From the NCBI RefSeq assembly GCF_001854765.1, contig NZ_LJJE01000070.1:62001-126000 (forward strand): 64,000 nt of DNA, in the 5' to 3' direction. Source of the DNA: Vibrio sonorensis. Lineage in GTDB: Bacteria > Pseudomonadota > Gammaproteobacteria > Enterobacterales > Vibrionaceae. Shown in pieces: positions 17,560 to 28,063 of the stretch (position 1 is its first letter; each line of letters begins with the position of its first letter). The position numbers and the translations under genes were made by a program. The notes under the pieces were generated by a model. It had not been told where the DNA came from and made no database searches. It was given only the letters and a program-made list of their open reading frames with translations.

Positions 17560-20262
17560 ATGCCTGTTACTAATATGGCTGAACTAGATGCAATGGTAGC
17601 CCGCGTAAAAGCGGCCCAAGCAGAATTCGCTACTTTCTCTCAAGAGCAAGTAGACAAGATTTTCCGCGCAGCATCTCTAGCAGCTAACCAAGCTCGTATT
17701 CCGCTAGCTAAGCAAGCAGTTGAAGAGTCTGGTATGGGTATTGTTGAAGATAAGGTAATCAAAAACCACTTTGCTTCTGAGTACATCTACAACAAGTACA
17801 AAGATGAAAAAACCTGTGGCATCTTAGAAGAAGATGACAGCATGGGTACAATGACAATCGCTGAGCCAGCGGGCATCATTTGTGGTATCGTACCAACAAC
17901 AAACCCAACTTCTACAGCGATCTTCAAGTCTCTAATCTCTCTGAAGACTCGTAACGGTATCATCTTTTCACCACACCCACGTGCGAAAAGCTCAACGAAC
18001 GCAGCTGCAAAGCTAGTTCTTGACGCAGCAGTAGCAGCGGGTGCACCAAAAGACATCATCGGTTGGATCGACCAGCCATCTGTAGAGCTATCTAACGGCC
18101 TGATGAAGCACGATGACATCGCTCTTATTCTTGCAACTGGTGGTCCAGGCATGGTTAAAGCGGCATACTCTTCTGGTAAGCCAGCTATCGGTGTTGGTGC
18201 AGGTAACGTTCCTGTTGTTATCGACGAAAGTGCTGACGTTAAACGTGCTGTAGCTTCTATCCTAATGTCTAAGACATTCGATAACGGCGTAGTATGTGCT
18301 TCTGAGCAGGCTGCTATCGTTGTTGACGAAGTATACGACGAAGTTAAAGAGCGTTTTGCTTCTCACAAAGGTTACGTTCTAAGCAAAGCTGAAGCAGAAA
18401 AAGTTCGTAAGATCCTGCTTATCGATGGTGCGATGAACGCGAAAATCGTTGGTCAGCCAGCAACAGCTATCGCTGAACTAGCGGGCATTAAAGTTCCTGC
18501 TGACACTAAAGTTCTTGTAGGTGAAGGTCTTGGTAAAGTTTGTTACGAAGATGCTTTCGCTCACGAAAAACTATCTCCAACTCTAGGTCTATTCCGCGCG
18601 GACAACTTCGAAGACGCTGTTGACCAAGCAGTAACAATGGTTGAGATCGGCGGTATCGGTCACACATCTGGTCTATACACTGACCAAGATAAGAACCAAG
18701 ACCGTGTTAAATACTTCGGCGACAAGCTAAAAACTGCACGTATTCTTATCAACATCCCTACTACACACGGTGGTATCGGTGACCTTTACAACTTTAACGT
18801 TGCACCGTCACTAACTCTAGGTTGTGGTTCTTGGGGTGGTAACTCAATCTCTGAGAACGTAGGTCCTAAACACCTAATCAACAAGAAAACTGTAGCGAAG
18901 CGAGCTGAAAACATGTTGTGGCACAAACTACCTAAGTCTATCTACTTCCGTCGTGGTAGCCTTCCAGTAGCATTGGGTGACCTAGAAGGTAAGAAACGCG
19001 CATTCCTAGTTACTGACCGTTTCCTATTCAACAACGGTTACGCTGATGAGACGATTAACATCCTTAAAGCTAACGGCATGGAAGTTCAAACTTTCTTTGA
19101 CGTAGAAGCTGACCCAGTACTGTCTGCAGTACAAAAAGGTGCGGATTCAATGAAGAGCTTCCAGCCTGACGTGATCATCGCACTTGGTGGTGGTTCACCA
19201 ATGGATGCAGCGAAAATCATGTGGGTAATGTACGAGCACCCAGAAACTGCATTTGAAGACCTAGCAATGCGCTTTATGGACATCCGTAAACGTATCTACA
19301 AGTTCCCTAAAATGGGTCAAAAAGCGGAAATGGTTTGTATCCCAACTACTTCTGGTACAGGTTCTGAAGTTACTCCATTTGCGGTTGTTACCGACGACAC
19401 AACTGGTGCTAAGTACCCACTAGCGGACTACGAGTTGACGCCTCAAATGGCTATCGTTGATGCGAACTTGGTAATGAGCATGCCTAAGTCTCTATGTGCA
19501 TTCGGTGGTTACGATGCAGTAGTTCACGCTCTAGAAGCATACGTATCTGTTCTAGCGAACGAATACTCTGACGGTCAAGCTCTACAAGCACTTAAGATGC
19601 TAAAAGAGTACCTACCTTCAAGCTACGCGAACGGTGCTAACGACCCAATCGCTCGTGAGAAAGTACACAACGCAGCAACTATCGCTGGTGTAGCGTTTGC
19701 TAACGCTTTCCTAGGTGTTTGTCACTCTATGGCACACAAAATCGGTGCTGAGTTCCACCTACCTCACGGTATGACTAACGCAATGCTTCTTGACAATGTT
19801 GTACGCTACAACGCGAACGACAACCCAACTAAGCAAACTGCTTTCTCTCAATACGACCGTCCTCAAGCACGTCGTCGTTACGCAGAAGTTGCTGACCACC
19901 TAGAGCTAACTCAGCCTGGTGACCGCACTGCGCAGAAGATTGAGCGTCTACTAGGTTGGTTGGACGAGCTAAAAGTAGATTTAGATATTCCTAAGTCTAT
20001 CCAAGCGGCAGGTGTTGCTGAAGCTGACTTCCTAGCACACCTTGATCAACTAGCGGTTGACGCGTTCGATGACCAATGTACAGGTGCTAACCCACGTTAT
20101 CCTCTAATCAGCGAGATTAAAGAAGTGATGTTGGCGGCGTACTACGGTAAGCCATACGTTGAAGGTGAAACTTTTGAAGGTACTACTGTAATCAAAAAGA
20201 AAGCAGACCAAGTAGCTAAAAAAGATGCGCCTAAAGCGAAAAAAGAAAAAGCTGAAGCTTAA
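17560..20262 (+). CDS. adhE: Bifunctional acetaldehyde-CoA/alcohol dehydrogenase
   Basis: A 900-residue fusion enzyme for fermentative ethanol formation. Residues about 1-440 are the CoA-acylating aldehyde dehydrogenase, with the catalytic cysteine in NGVVCASEQ. Residues about 450-870 are the iron-dependent alcohol dehydrogenase, with nucleotide motif GGGSPMDAAK and metal-binding histidines in GGYDAVVHALEAY, CHSMAHKIG and HLPHGMTN. The proteins of this family assemble into helical filaments (spirosomes). A lysine/alanine-rich C-terminal tail (about 25 residues) is longer than in E. coli. Codon use is highly biased, as in abundant proteins. Confidence 0.97.
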   Translation: MPVTNMAELDAMVARVKAAQAEFATFSQEQVDKIFRAASLAANQARIPLAKQAVEESGMGIVEDKVIKNHFASEYIYNKYKDEKTCGILEEDDSMGTMTIAEPAGIICGIVPTTNPTSTAIFKSLISLKTRNGIIFSPHPRAKSSTNAAAKLVLDAAVAAGAPKDIIGWIDQPSVELSNGLMKHDDIALILATGGPGMVKAAYSSGKPAIGVGAGNVPVVIDESADVKRAVASILMSKTFDNGVVCASEQAAIVVDEVYDEVKERFASHKGYVLSKAEAEKVRKILLIDGAMNAKIVGQPATAIAELAGIKVPADTKVLVGEGLGKVCYEDAFAHEKLSPTLGLFRADNFEDAVDQAVTMVEIGGIGHTSGLYTDQDKNQDRVKYFGDKLKTARILINIPTTHGGIGDLYNFNVAPSLTLGCGSWGGNSISENVGPKHLINKKTVAKRAENMLWHKLPKSIYFRRGSLPVALGDLEGKKRAFLVTDRFLFNNGYADETINILKANGMEVQTFFDVEADPVLSAVQKGADSMKSFQPDVIIALGGGSPMDAAKIMWVMYEHPETAFEDLAMRFMDIRKRIYKFPKMGQKAEMVCIPTTSGTGSEVTPFAVVTDDTTGAKYPLADYELTPQMAIVDANLVMSMPKSLCAFGGYDAVVHALEAYVSVLANEYSDGQALQALKMLKEYLPSSYANGANDPIAREKVHNAATIAGVAFANAFLGVCHSMAHKIGAEFHLPHGMTNAMLLDNVVRYNANDNPTKQTAFSQYDRPQARRRYAEVADHLELTQPGDRTAQKIERLLGWLDELKVDLDIPKSIQAAGVAEADFLAHLDQLAVDAFDDQCTGANPRYPLISEIKEVMLAAYYGKPYVEGETFEGTTVIKKKADQVAKKDAPKAKKEKAEA

Positions 20263-20324
20263 GTAAGTTTTCGTTTTGAGACAGGTTTTCGCTAGCACGA
20301 AACCTGACTAATCGGGAAAAGTTC

Positions 20325-20354
20325 AAACCCCAACCAGATGGTTGGGGTTTTTTT
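20325..20354 (+). terminator. Terminator of adhE
   Basis: A perfect 11-bp stem (AAACCCCAACC at 20325-20335 with 20340-20350, loop AGAT) is followed by a T-run. Confidence 0.9.
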
Positions 20355-20375
20355 ATGGTTGAAGAAATTCAGCAA

Positions 20376-20400
20376 CAAAAAAGGCTCCCAACGGAGCCTC
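20376..20400 (-). terminator. Terminator of the minCDE operon
   Basis: AGGCTCC/GGAGCCT (20382-20388 with 20393-20399) is followed on the minus strand by a T-run, 20 nt after the minE stop. Confidence 0.85.
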
Positions 20401-20419
20401 TGTTAAATAAAGGTTTGGT

Positions 20420-20683
20420 TTACTTGTCTTCGTCTGGCAACTTAACGTTAAGTTCCAATACCGCGATGTCGTCGTCTTTGTGCTCAAAACTGAGGTCGAC
20501 CATGTTGGGGTCGATATCAACGTATTTGCTGATGACGTTAAGGATGTCTTGCTTTAACTCAGGAAGATAAGAGGGCGCAGGATCATTTTGGCTGCGGCGC
20601 TCGGCAACAATAATCTGTAATCGCTCTTTCGCCAAGTTGGCCGAGGTTTTCTTCTGAGGGCGAAAAAACTCAAGTAGTGACAT
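20420..20683 (-). CDS. minE: Cell division topological specificity factor MinE
   Basis: An 87-residue protein starting [20 protein letters not shown], the amphipathic membrane-targeting helix and MinD-contact region, followed by the beta-strand dimer domain ([11 protein letters not shown]) and the C-terminal topological domain. It stimulates MinD ATPase and drives pole-to-pole oscillation. The start is the ATG four nt after minD, because the longer frame has no family support. It is the last gene of minCDE. Confidence 0.97.
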   Translation of the reverse strand: MSLLEFFRPQKKTSANLAKERLQIIVAERRSQNDPAPSYLPELKQDILNVISKYVDIDPNMVDLSFEHKDDDIAVLELNVKLPDEDK

Positions 20684-20687
20684 CGAC

Positions 20688-21500
20688 TTATCCTCCAAAT
20701 AGGCGTTTAAAGATGCCTTTTTTCTGCTCAGTTAAAAAACGGAAGTCGATCTGCTGACCAAGAAGGCGCTCTACCGTGTCGCTGTAGGCCATCCCCGCAT
20801 CAGATTGATCGTCGAAAATAACAGGAACGCCTTTGTTGGAAGCATTGAGAACGGCCTGACTCTCTGGGATAACACCCAATAGGGAAATATGTAGGATCTC
20901 TTCCACATCTTCTACGCTAAGCATCTCTCCTTGAGTCACGCGCGCCGGATTGTAACGAGTAAGCAGCAGATGCTGTTTTACTGGTTCTAAATTTTGCTCG
21001 GCACGTCGCGATTTGGAATCTAAGATACCTAAAATGCGGTCAGAGTCTCGCACTGAAGAGACTTCGGGGTTAGTGGTCACTATTGCTTCATCTGCAAAGT
21101 AAAGGGCCATTAGCGCGCCTTGTTCGATACCCGCTGGAGAATCACAAATAACAAAGTCGAAACCCATTTCGTCTAGCTCATCGAGAACGCGTTTGACGCC
21201 ATCGTGAGTTAAGGCATCTTTATCACGAGTTTGAGAAGCAGGGAGGATAAATAGGTTTTCGCTGCGTTTATCTTTGATTAACGCCTGATTGAGAGTGGCC
21301 TCGCCATTGATGACATTGACGAAGTCATACACGACGCGACGCTCACAACCCATGATTAAATCAAGGTTGCGCAAACCGATATCAAAATCGATCACCGCTG
21401 TTTTTTTTCCTTTTAGTGCTAGACCAGATGCAATGGCGGCACTAGAGGTGGTTTTACCAACGCCACCTTTACCTGACGTGACAACTATAATTCGTGCCAT
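20688..21500 (-). CDS. minD: Septum site-determining ATPase MinD
   Basis: A 270-residue ParA/MinD ATPase. It has the deviant Walker A motif [14 protein letters not shown] at residues 9-22, a switch segment [13 protein letters not shown], and a C-terminal amphipathic membrane-targeting helix ([13 protein letters not shown]). It recruits MinC to the membrane to block polar division. It lies 12 nt from minC and 4 nt from minE in one operon. Confidence 0.98.
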   Translation of the reverse strand: MARIIVVTSGKGGVGKTTSSAAIASGLALKGKKTAVIDFDIGLRNLDLIMGCERRVVYDFVNVINGEATLNQALIKDKRSENLFILPASQTRDKDALTHDGVKRVLDELDEMGFDFVICDSPAGIEQGALMALYFADEAIVTTNPEVSSVRDSDRILGILDSKSRRAEQNLEPVKQHLLLTRYNPARVTQGEMLSVEDVEEILHISLLGVIPESQAVLNASNKGVPVIFDDQSDAGMAYSDTVERLLGQQIDFRFLTEQKKGIFKRLFGG

Positions 21501-21512
21501 ATGGTTTCCTTA

Positions 21513-22175
21513 TTATATTGATAGTGACTCTAGGTGTAACGAGTCATCTTGATAGCTCAGCATGACTTTTTGTTGCCAGCACTGTTGATCAAATTGTTCC
21601 GTTAGCCAGTAATGGCCAGAAATGGACATCAACTCAGCTTGCAGTTTATTGCAGAGAATCACGGCTCCCGTGTTGCCGTTGGCGCCGGCGATAGCGCGGC
21701 CTCTTAGGGTGCCATGAATGTGAATTGAACCATCGGCAATGACTTCAGCGCCTTCGCTAACGTGGCTGAGAATCACCAAATCGGCGTCTTTGGCGTAAAT
21801 CTGTTGCCCTGAACGCACGGGAGTTTTAACAACCTTGGTTGGCGCCATTTTGGCGGGAGCTTGTGAAGCCGTTCGGCTTGCAGACATAATGGCGAACCCC
21901 GCGTCAGCGGCGAGGTTTTCGGTTCTTTTATCTTTACAGCCCGTGACGCCGACAGGGATCATATCGACGTGTTCTAATCCGTGTCTAAGTTGGTCAAATG
22001 CCAAGTCGCCTTCGACTTTAGAAACGTTGATCACAACGGGTGCTCGGGCGAAAAAAGTTGGAGCTTGCTCCACTTTTTGCCTAAGAAATTGAATAGCTTG
22101 TTCTACTTTGTTGTCGGAAAGGTGCAACACGGACAAAGTAAAACTACTACCTTTTAAGTCTGGGGTAAGTGACAT
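21513..22175 (-). CDS. minC: Septum site-determining protein MinC
   Basis: A 220-residue inhibitor of FtsZ assembly. The N-terminal FtsZ-contact domain spans about residues 1-105. An Ala/Thr/Pro/Lys-rich linker follows ([16 protein letters not shown]), then the C-terminal beta-helix domain for dimerisation and MinD binding ([18 protein letters not shown]). It is the first gene of minCDE and diverges from ycgL. Confidence 0.96.
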   Translation of the reverse strand: MSLTPDLKGSSFTLSVLHLSDNKVEQAIQFLRQKVEQAPTFFARAPVVINVSKVEGDLAFDQLRHGLEHVDMIPVGVTGCKDKRTENLAADAGFAIMSASRTASQAPAKMAPTKVVKTPVRSGQQIYAKDADLVILSHVSEGAEVIADGSIHIHGTLRGRAIAGANGNTGAVILCNKLQAELMSISGHYWLTEQFDQQCWQQKVMLSYQDDSLHLESLSI

Positions 22176-22367
22176 CTTTGACTATGAACCTTATTTAAAT
22201 CTTCGCCAGCTAAGAAATGGCGTTGCCTGAGAGTAGGGCAGTCATGTTATATTCACACTTTAGCGGCAGCAAGATACCAAGAGTTCAATTGGTTGTTTTA
22301 GTGCCAAATATAGCGAAACTTTGACGTTTTTCTGAAATAAACCAGCCCCATAATCAATAGGTTTGAC

Positions 22368-22655
22368 ATGATTTGTGCAATTTATAAGAGTTTAAAAAAA
22401 GAAGGCACCTTCCTCTACATTCCCAAAAAAGATGATTTTTCTCGGGTACCCGACGCATTAATGCAAACGTTCGGTAAACCTGTCATGGTAATGGTGATAA
22501 AACTGGATGGTCGCGAACTCGCTCAGGTAGACGTTAAGAAAGTAAAAGAGTCTCTATTAACAGATGGTTTCTTTTTACAACTACCGCCACCTCCAGAAAA
22601 TCTGTTAGAACAGCATAAAGAAAGAAAAGCACGACAAAAATCTCAACCAGAATAA
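22368..22655 (+). CDS. ycgL: YcgL domain-containing protein
   Basis: A 95-residue protein beginning [18 protein letters not shown] with the conserved FGKPVMVM and [14 protein letters not shown] segments of the YcgL (DUF709) family. Function is unknown. It is divergent from minC, a synteny conserved in gammaproteobacteria, and is followed closely by the transglycosylase gene. Confidence 0.93.
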   Translation: MICAIYKSLKKEGTFLYIPKKDDFSRVPDALMQTFGKPVMVMVIKLDGRELAQVDVKKVKESLLTDGFFLQLPPPPENLLEQHKERKARQKSQPE

Positions 22656-22686
22656 GGGCGTGCTTTCGTTGCTCAAGGAGGGCAAT

Positions 22687-23658
22687 TTGAAAAAAATACT
22701 GTCAGTTGCGTTAGGATTAGCACTCGCTGGTCACGCAAACGCGAATCCCGTGGAATTTGAACAATACGTTCAAGGGTTAAAGCAAGAGGCCAGAGAAAAG
22801 GGCATTTCTGAGCCAATCATTGAACAAGCTTTTCAAGGAATAACCTATAAGCCTCGCGCTATAAAAGCGGATCGAAATCAGCCAGAAAAGCGTTTAACGC
22901 TGGATGAGTATATACCGCGCGCAGTGCCGGAGTGGAAAGTTAAGCAAGCCAAAGAACTGTATAAAGAGCATTACGATGAATTAAAGCGCATTGGTGACGA
23001 ATATGGCGTCCAGCCTAGGTTTATCGTTGCACTTTGGGGTGTTGAGAGTAATTTCGGGAAGTTCACCGGCGGTTATGGCGTGATTGATGCCTTGTCTACC
23101 ATGGCATACGATGGCCGACGAGAAGCGTTTTTCCGCAAGGAAACAATGGCAGCATTAACCATACTTGAGCAAGGCCACATTAAAGCAGAAGCGATGAAAG
23201 GTTCTTGGGCTGGTGCAATGGGACAATGCCAGTTTATGCCAAGTTCTTTCCTAAACTTTGCCGCTGACGGAAACGGCGATGGAAAAAAGGACATTTGGGA
23301 TACCAAAGCCGATGTCTTTGCGTCTACGGCAAATTACTTGAGCCAATCGGGCTGGGATGACAACTACACGTGGGGAAGACAAGTTAAAGTGCCAAAGGGC
23401 TTTGATTTAAGCGTACAAGGTCGCGAGGCAGCCAAAGGTAAAACCTTAACCCAATGGTCGGAGTTGGGGGTAACGCGCTATGATGGGCGTCCTTTGCCGA
23501 AGTTAGATACGGATATCACCGCGTGGTTGACGGCACCGGATGATGCCAATGGTCGTGTCTATCTGGTTTACAACAACTACAACGTGTTGATGAAGTGGAA
23601 TCGCTCTTACTACTTTGCGTTAGCCGTCAGTCATTTGGCTGATAGAATTCGCTGGTAA
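22687..23658 (+). CDS. mltB: Lytic murein transglycosylase, MltB family
   Basis: A periplasmic enzyme that cleaves peptidoglycan glycan strands to 1,6-anhydromuropeptides. I place the start at the TTG at 22687, because AAGGAGG lies five nt ahead and the product then starts with a normal signal peptide (KKILSVALGLALAGHANA). The open frame itself begins 27 nt upstream. The catalytic Glu is in ALWGVESNFGKFTGGYG, and the substrate motif AGAMGQCQFMPSSF follows. No lipobox is seen, so it should be a soluble or cleaved form. Confidence 0.9.
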   Translation: MKKILSVALGLALAGHANANPVEFEQYVQGLKQEAREKGISEPIIEQAFQGITYKPRAIKADRNQPEKRLTLDEYIPRAVPEWKVKQAKELYKEHYDELKRIGDEYGVQPRFIVALWGVESNFGKFTGGYGVIDALSTMAYDGRREAFFRKETMAALTILEQGHIKAEAMKGSWAGAMGQCQFMPSSFLNFAADGNGDGKKDIWDTKADVFASTANYLSQSGWDDNYTWGRQVKVPKGFDLSVQGREAAKGKTLTQWSELGVTRYDGRPLPKLDTDITAWLTAPDDANGRVYLVYNNYNVLMKWNRSYYFALAVSHLADRIRW

Positions 23659-23670
23659 CACCGAATTGAA

Positions 23671-23697
23671 AAAGGCTCCAGAAGGAGCCTTTATTAT
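23671..23697. terminator. Bidirectional terminator between mltB and folD
   Basis: AAAGGCTCC (23671-23679) with loop AGAA pairs with GGAGCCTTT (23684-23692), between the convergent stops. Confidence 0.85.
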
Positions 23698-23701
23698 TTG
23701 T

Positions 23702-24562
23702 TTATTTCTTGGTGTGGTACTGCTCACAAGCCATCATGGTGTTTTCAATCAGAGTGGCTACCGTCATCGGGCCAACACCACCAGGTACAGGGGTGATGAA
23801 GCTTGCGTTTTCTTTTGCTCGATCGTACTCAACATCACCGACTAACTTACCTGATTCTAGTCGATTAATACCCACATCGATCACGATAGCACCTTCTTTA
23901 ATCCAGTCGCCGGGAATAAAGTTAGGTTTGCCAACGGCGACAACAACAACGTCGGCTTGACGAACGTGACCTTCCAAATCTTTCGTGAAACGGTGACAAG
24001 TCGTCGTCGTACAACCCGCAATTAAAAGCTCTAATGTCATAGGGCGTCCCACGATGTTAGAAGCACCAACGACCACGGCGTGTTTGCCGCGTAAATCGAT
24101 GTTGTAACGTTCCATAAGGGTAATGATCCCTTTAGGCGTGCAAGAACGCAGTTTAGGGATACGCTGGGCTAGACGGCCGACATTATAAGGATGGAATCCA
24201 TCAACGTCTTTTTCCGGAATAATACTCTCAAGGACGCGAGTGGCATCAATACCTGCTGGCAGTGGTAACTGAACCAGAATGCCGTCGATTTCTTCGTCGT
24301 TGTTGAGTTGGTTGATAAGAGCGAGTAGATCTTCTTCAGTAGATGAAGCGGGTAAGTCAAAAGATTTGGAAACAAAACCCACCTCTTCACAAGCGCGGCG
24401 CTTACTGCCTACGTACACTTGCGAGGCTGGATCTTCACCAACTAGAACAACGGCTAATCCTGGAGCGCGTAGTCCTGCTGCAACGCGGGCCTTAACGCGG
24501 GCTGCAACTTCAGAACGAACGGTTTGTGAAATTAGAGTTCCATCAATGTTTTGAGCTGTCAT
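23702..24562 (-). CDS. folD: Bifunctional methylenetetrahydrofolate dehydrogenase/cyclohydrolase FolD
   Basis: A 286-residue enzyme that oxidises 5,10-methylene-THF with NADP and hydrolyses the product to 10-formyl-THF. The catalytic lysine is in [13 protein letters not shown], the substrate motif is [10 protein letters not shown], and the cofactor loop is [11 protein letters not shown]; the C-terminal [12 protein letters not shown] signature is intact. It lies beside tRNA-Arg, as in other vibrios. Confidence 0.97.
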   Translation of the reverse strand: MTAQNIDGTLISQTVRSEVAARVKARVAAGLRAPGLAVVLVGEDPASQVYVGSKRRACEEVGFVSKSFDLPASSTEEDLLALINQLNNDEEIDGILVQLPLPAGIDATRVLESIIPEKDVDGFHPYNVGRLAQRIPKLRSCTPKGIITLMERYNIDLRGKHAVVVGASNIVGRPMTLELLIAGCTTTTCHRFTKDLEGHVRQADVVVVAVGKPNFIPGDWIKEGAIVIDVGINRLESGKLVGDVEYDRAKENASFITPVPGGVGPMTVATLIENTMMACEQYHTKK

Positions 24563-24724
24563 GACTTTCCTTCAAATGGGATTGGCGACATTTATTTGCT
24601 GCGCATTGTCGCAAAATTTTTATAGAACATCCATACGCAAACGTTTGCTTTGTGCTGTTTTTAATCATCTGACTCCACTTTGAGTTTTTTTTAGTCATTT
24701 GGATCAGAATGTTAGTAAAACACG

Positions 24725-24752
24725 TTGATTTCAGATTTCGAACTCGTATAAT
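24725..24752 (+). promoter_or_regulatory. Promoter of tRNA-Arg
   Basis: TTGATT and a perfect TATAAT are separated by 16 nt, 14 nt ahead of the mature tRNA 5' end. Confidence 0.8.
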
Positions 24753-24766
24753 CCTTTCCCTGTAGC

Positions 24767-24843
24767 GCGCCCTTAGCTCAGCTGGATAGAGCACGTCCCT
24801 TCTAAGGATGTGGTCGTAGGTTCGAATCCTACAGGGCGTGCCA
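24767..24843 (+). tRNA. tRNA-Arg(TCT)
   Basis: A 77-nt tRNA with acceptor GCGCCCT/AGGGCGT, D arm AGCTCAGCTGGATAGAGC, anticodon loop CTTCTAA (anticodon TCT, 24801-24803), T arm GTAGGTTCGAATCCTAC, and encoded CCA. It closely resembles E. coli argU, a frequent integration site for islands; the defence genes start about 500 bp downstream. Confidence 0.97.
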
Positions 24844-24852
24844 TTCTTTACG

Positions 24853-24887
24853 GGGCGTAGCAGGTTAGTACTTGCTACGCCCTTTTT
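24853..24887 (+). terminator. Terminator of tRNA-Arg
   Basis: GGGCGTAGCA (24853-24862) pairs with TGCTACGCCC (24873-24882), followed by TTTTT. Confidence 0.85.
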
Positions 24888-25351
24888 CGTTTTTGCAGTT
24901 TTGGGTCTAGTAATGGGTTTAGTAAGGCTGCAGCTAAACGTAATTAGATGAAATGCATTTGGGATGTTACCCACGTTCTCAATCATCTAGACGACAATGT
25001 TCAACTGTCGTTCTAGTGATGAGTTGATTGAGATAACTTTTCACTGATGATTATCGGTATGAGCAGTATTCATTATCTATCTTGTGCTCGATTTCTGAAT
25101 AGAAAATCACATAGATTGCCGTGTTGCTTGAAATACGACCAACTAATTTTGGCTATAGGTCTAGCCTAACCACTGCACTAACAATAGTTCCTCACTACCT
25201 TAGCAAGCAAGGTCGTCGGCAAATATCTTGAAGCCGTCTTAGGCGAAAGGCACGACTTCGCAAGATCTCTCTATTAATCAGTTTCTTTTCTGCTTTTATG
25301 CATCCTTTGGTATAGTCACATAAATGCATTTGTATTGAGCTGGCTAATCGC
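24888..25351. other. Non-coding left edge of the defence island
   Basis: I see no gene in these 464 nt. A possible -10 element (TATAGT, 25311-25316) lies 35 nt before hsdR. No direct repeat of the tRNA 3' end was recognised here or at the right edge. Confidence 0.4.
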
Positions 25352-27794
25352 ATGGAATCGACAATCAATAAGTCAAAACTATCTGAAACCGACATCATCA
25401 CGAAATTCATTCTTCCTGCTATCAAAGGTGCGGGATGGGATGATATGTCCCAAATTCGTCAAGAGGTAAAATTACGTGACGGTAAGGTCATTGTTCGTGG
25501 TCAAGCGGCTGCAAGGAAAAAAGTTAAGTCTGCGGATATAGTTCTTTACCATAAACCGAGTATGCCTCTAGCGGTTGTCGAAGCAAAAGCGAATAAGCAT
25601 GAAGTTGGTAAAGGTATGCAACAAGGACTAGATTACGCTAGCTTACTTGAAGTTCCTTTTATCTTTGCGTCAAATGGCGATGGTTTTATCTTCCACGATA
25701 AAACAATCCTGCTCAACTCGAAACAGAAATTCGACTTGAAGATTTTCCAACACCCAAGCAACTATGGGACAAGTACTGCGTTTGGAAAGGCTACAAAGCC
25801 GAGCACCTTCCAATCATTACTCAAGACTATCATGATGACGGAAGCGGAAAGTCTCCCCGTTACTATCAGTTACAAGCGATAAACAAAACCGTGGAAGCTG
25901 TAGCAGCAGGAGAAGACCGCGCATTACTGGTTATGGCAACGGGTACGGGTAAAACTTACACTGCATTCCAGATTATTTGGCGACTATGGAAGTCCCGAGC
26001 TAAAAAGCGCATCCTATTTCTAGCGGACAGAAACATTCTGGTCGATCAAACTAAGACCAACGACTTCCAACCGTTTGGAACCGCTATGACTAAAGTCACG
26101 GGGCGTAATGTCGATCCTGCATACGAAATCCATCTAGCCTTGTATCAAGCTCTGACAGGTCAAGAAGAACACCAAAAAGCATACAAACAGGTCGACCCTG
26201 ATTTTTTCGATCTTATTGTTGTTGACGAGTGCCATCGTGGCAGCGCCGCTGAGGACAGTGCGTGGCGCGAGATCCTTGAGTATTTCGGTTCAGCGACTCA
26301 AATAGGGTTAACCGCGACACCAAAAGAAACCGATATCGTATCTAACACCGAATACTTTGCGATGCCATTTATACCTACTCTCTAAAGCAAGGTATTGAAG
26401 ACGGTTTTTTAGCCCCTTACAAAGTTGTGCGTGTGGATATCGATGTAGATTTACAAGGTTGGCGACCAACCAAAGGGCAAGTCGATAAACATGGTGAAGT
26501 TATCGAAGACAGGATCTATAACCAGAAAGACTTCGACAGAACCATGGTCATTGATGAGCGAACAGAGCTTGTTGCACAGACCATCACTAGCTACCTTAAG
26601 CGCATTGATCCTATGGCTAAAACCATTGTGTTTTGTAATGATATTGACCATGCAGAGCGCATGCGTCGAGCGCTGGTCAACTGCAACCCTGAGCAAGTTG
26701 CTAAGAATGAAAAATATGTAATGAAAATTACAGGTGATGATGAAATCGGCAAAGCTCAGCTTGATAACTTCATCAACCCCAAAAAGGCTTACCCTGTTAT
26801 CGCGACCACCTCAGAACTCATGTCAACAGGTGTTGATGCAAAAACTTGCAAACTGGTAGTTCTTGACCAGAGCATTCAGTCGATGACTAAGTTTAAGCAG
26901 ATCATCGGTCGTGGTACTCGTATTGATGATCGTTATGGAAAGCTATGGTTTACCATTCTCGACTTCAAAAAGGCGACTGAACTGTTTGCGGATGAGCGCT
27001 TTGATGGCGTACCTGAGCGAGTTAAAGAGACAAAACCAGAAGACTTTGATACAGATGAAGGACTCGATGAGATCATCGATGGTGAGGATGAGCTTGAACA
27101 AGATGATCCATTTGAAGGGGAAGATATCGACCCTGAAAGCATCCAAGAACCAGAAGCCTCATACGACTCTGGTTCATCTCCTTCAGGTGCTAGCAATGCC
27201 GAAGATGATTGGCAGGATGAACACCGAGTTAGAAAGTTCTATGTCAACGGTGTAACGGTGAAAGCCATTGCCGAACGTGTTCAATACTACGATGCCGACG
27301 GTAAACTCGTAACCGAATCGTTCAAAGACTATACCCGCAAGACGATGGCAAAACAGTTCACCTCGATGGATGACTTTGTTAAGCGCTGGCAAGATGCCGA
27401 TAAAAAGCAAGCAATCATCGATGAGCTAGCAGAGGAAGGCATTATCTGGGAAGCGTTAGAGCTAGAAGTTGGCAAAGATCTCGACCCATTCGACATGATT
27501 TGTCATGTCGTGTATGACCAACCAGCACTCACCAGAAAAGAACGGGCTGACAACGTCAAAAAGCGCAACTACTTCACTAAGTACGGTGAAACGGCTCAGC
27601 AGGTGTTGAACAACTTACTAGACAAGTACGCAGACGAGGGCGTTCAAGAGATTGAAAATATTCATGTACTCAAAGTTAAGCCTTTTGACGAGATGGGACG
27701 TCCTGCTGAGATCGTCAAGAAGTGCTTTGGCGGAAAAGAGCAGTACTTAGAAGCGATTTCTGAACTGGAAGCCGAAATTTATCAATCTGCATAA
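25352..27794 (+). pseudogene. hsdR: Type I restriction enzyme R subunit (HsdR), two apparent frameshifts
   Basis: The motor and nuclease subunit; restored length is about 814 residues. The N-terminal nuclease domain shows the PD-(D/E)xK pattern [12 protein letters not shown]...[10 protein letters not shown]. The helicase part has Walker [13 protein letters not shown], motif II DECHRGS (DECH), motif III LTATP and motif [12 protein letters not shown]; an EcoEI-type C-terminal domain follows. Shifts are at about 25719-25720 (restored [16 protein letters not shown]) and 26365-26366 (restored [15 protein letters not shown]), each mended by one added base; the second is CCC read as CC. It is separated from hsdM by about 3.9 kb of cargo. 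Confidence 0.92.
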
Positions 27795-27909
27795 GATTTC
27801 CGTCACAAATTGAAAAAATCGCCTAATACACTACATATAGAAAACAATAACCACAAAAAACATAGATATTGTATTTTAGTTTTCAAGCACGACTTATATA
27901 GAAGATTTG

Positions 27910-27925
27910 TGTGAACTATTTCACA
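27910..27925 (+). promoter_or_regulatory. CRP-type operator upstream of the abiF ncRNA
   Basis: TGTGAACTATTTCACA has both perfect CRP half sites (TGTGA-N6-TCACA). Its centre lies about 41-43 nt before the predicted RNA start, the class II activation distance, and it abuts the -35 element. Confidence 0.65.
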
Positions 27926-27954
27926 TTGACTATACACATCAGATAGACAATACT
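27926..27954 (+). promoter_or_regulatory. Promoter of the abiF ncRNA/abiF unit
   Basis: TTGACT (27926-27931), 17-nt spacer, AATACT (27949-27954). Transcription is expected to start near 27958-27961. Confidence 0.6.
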
Positions 27955-27959
27955 TCACC

Positions 27960-28037
27960 GCAATAGTGCCCAGTCCCCTGTTTCTGAAGTTATCTTTCGA
28001 GATGACTTTGGAATCAAGGCTGGGCGTTCTCGTTTTT
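27960..28037 (+). ncRNA. Putative structured ncRNA (antitoxin) upstream of abiF
   Basis: The segment folds by hand into one long hairpin. Outer stem GCCCAG (27968-27973) pairs with CTGGGC (28020-28025), extended by three A-U/G-U pairs. A middle helix pairs 27977-27986 with 28009-28019 with one bulged A, one U-U mismatch and two G-U pairs. An apical 9-bp stem (27987-27995 with 28000-28008, one G-U) is capped by a UUCG tetraloop. TTTTT at 28033-28037 follows. No ORF of note is inside. ncRNA antitoxins encoded directly upstream of AbiF-type HEPN toxins have been described; family assignment here is inference from position and fold. Confidence 0.65.
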
Positions 28038-28063
28038 ACAGCAAGGAAAATCAAGGACACAGG

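Noticed and set aside
24543..24986. 147-codon minus-strand frame across folD upstream region
   Set aside because: It reads through the tRNA-Arg in antisense (CRIRTYDHILRRD is the translated tRNA) and has no ribosome-binding site.
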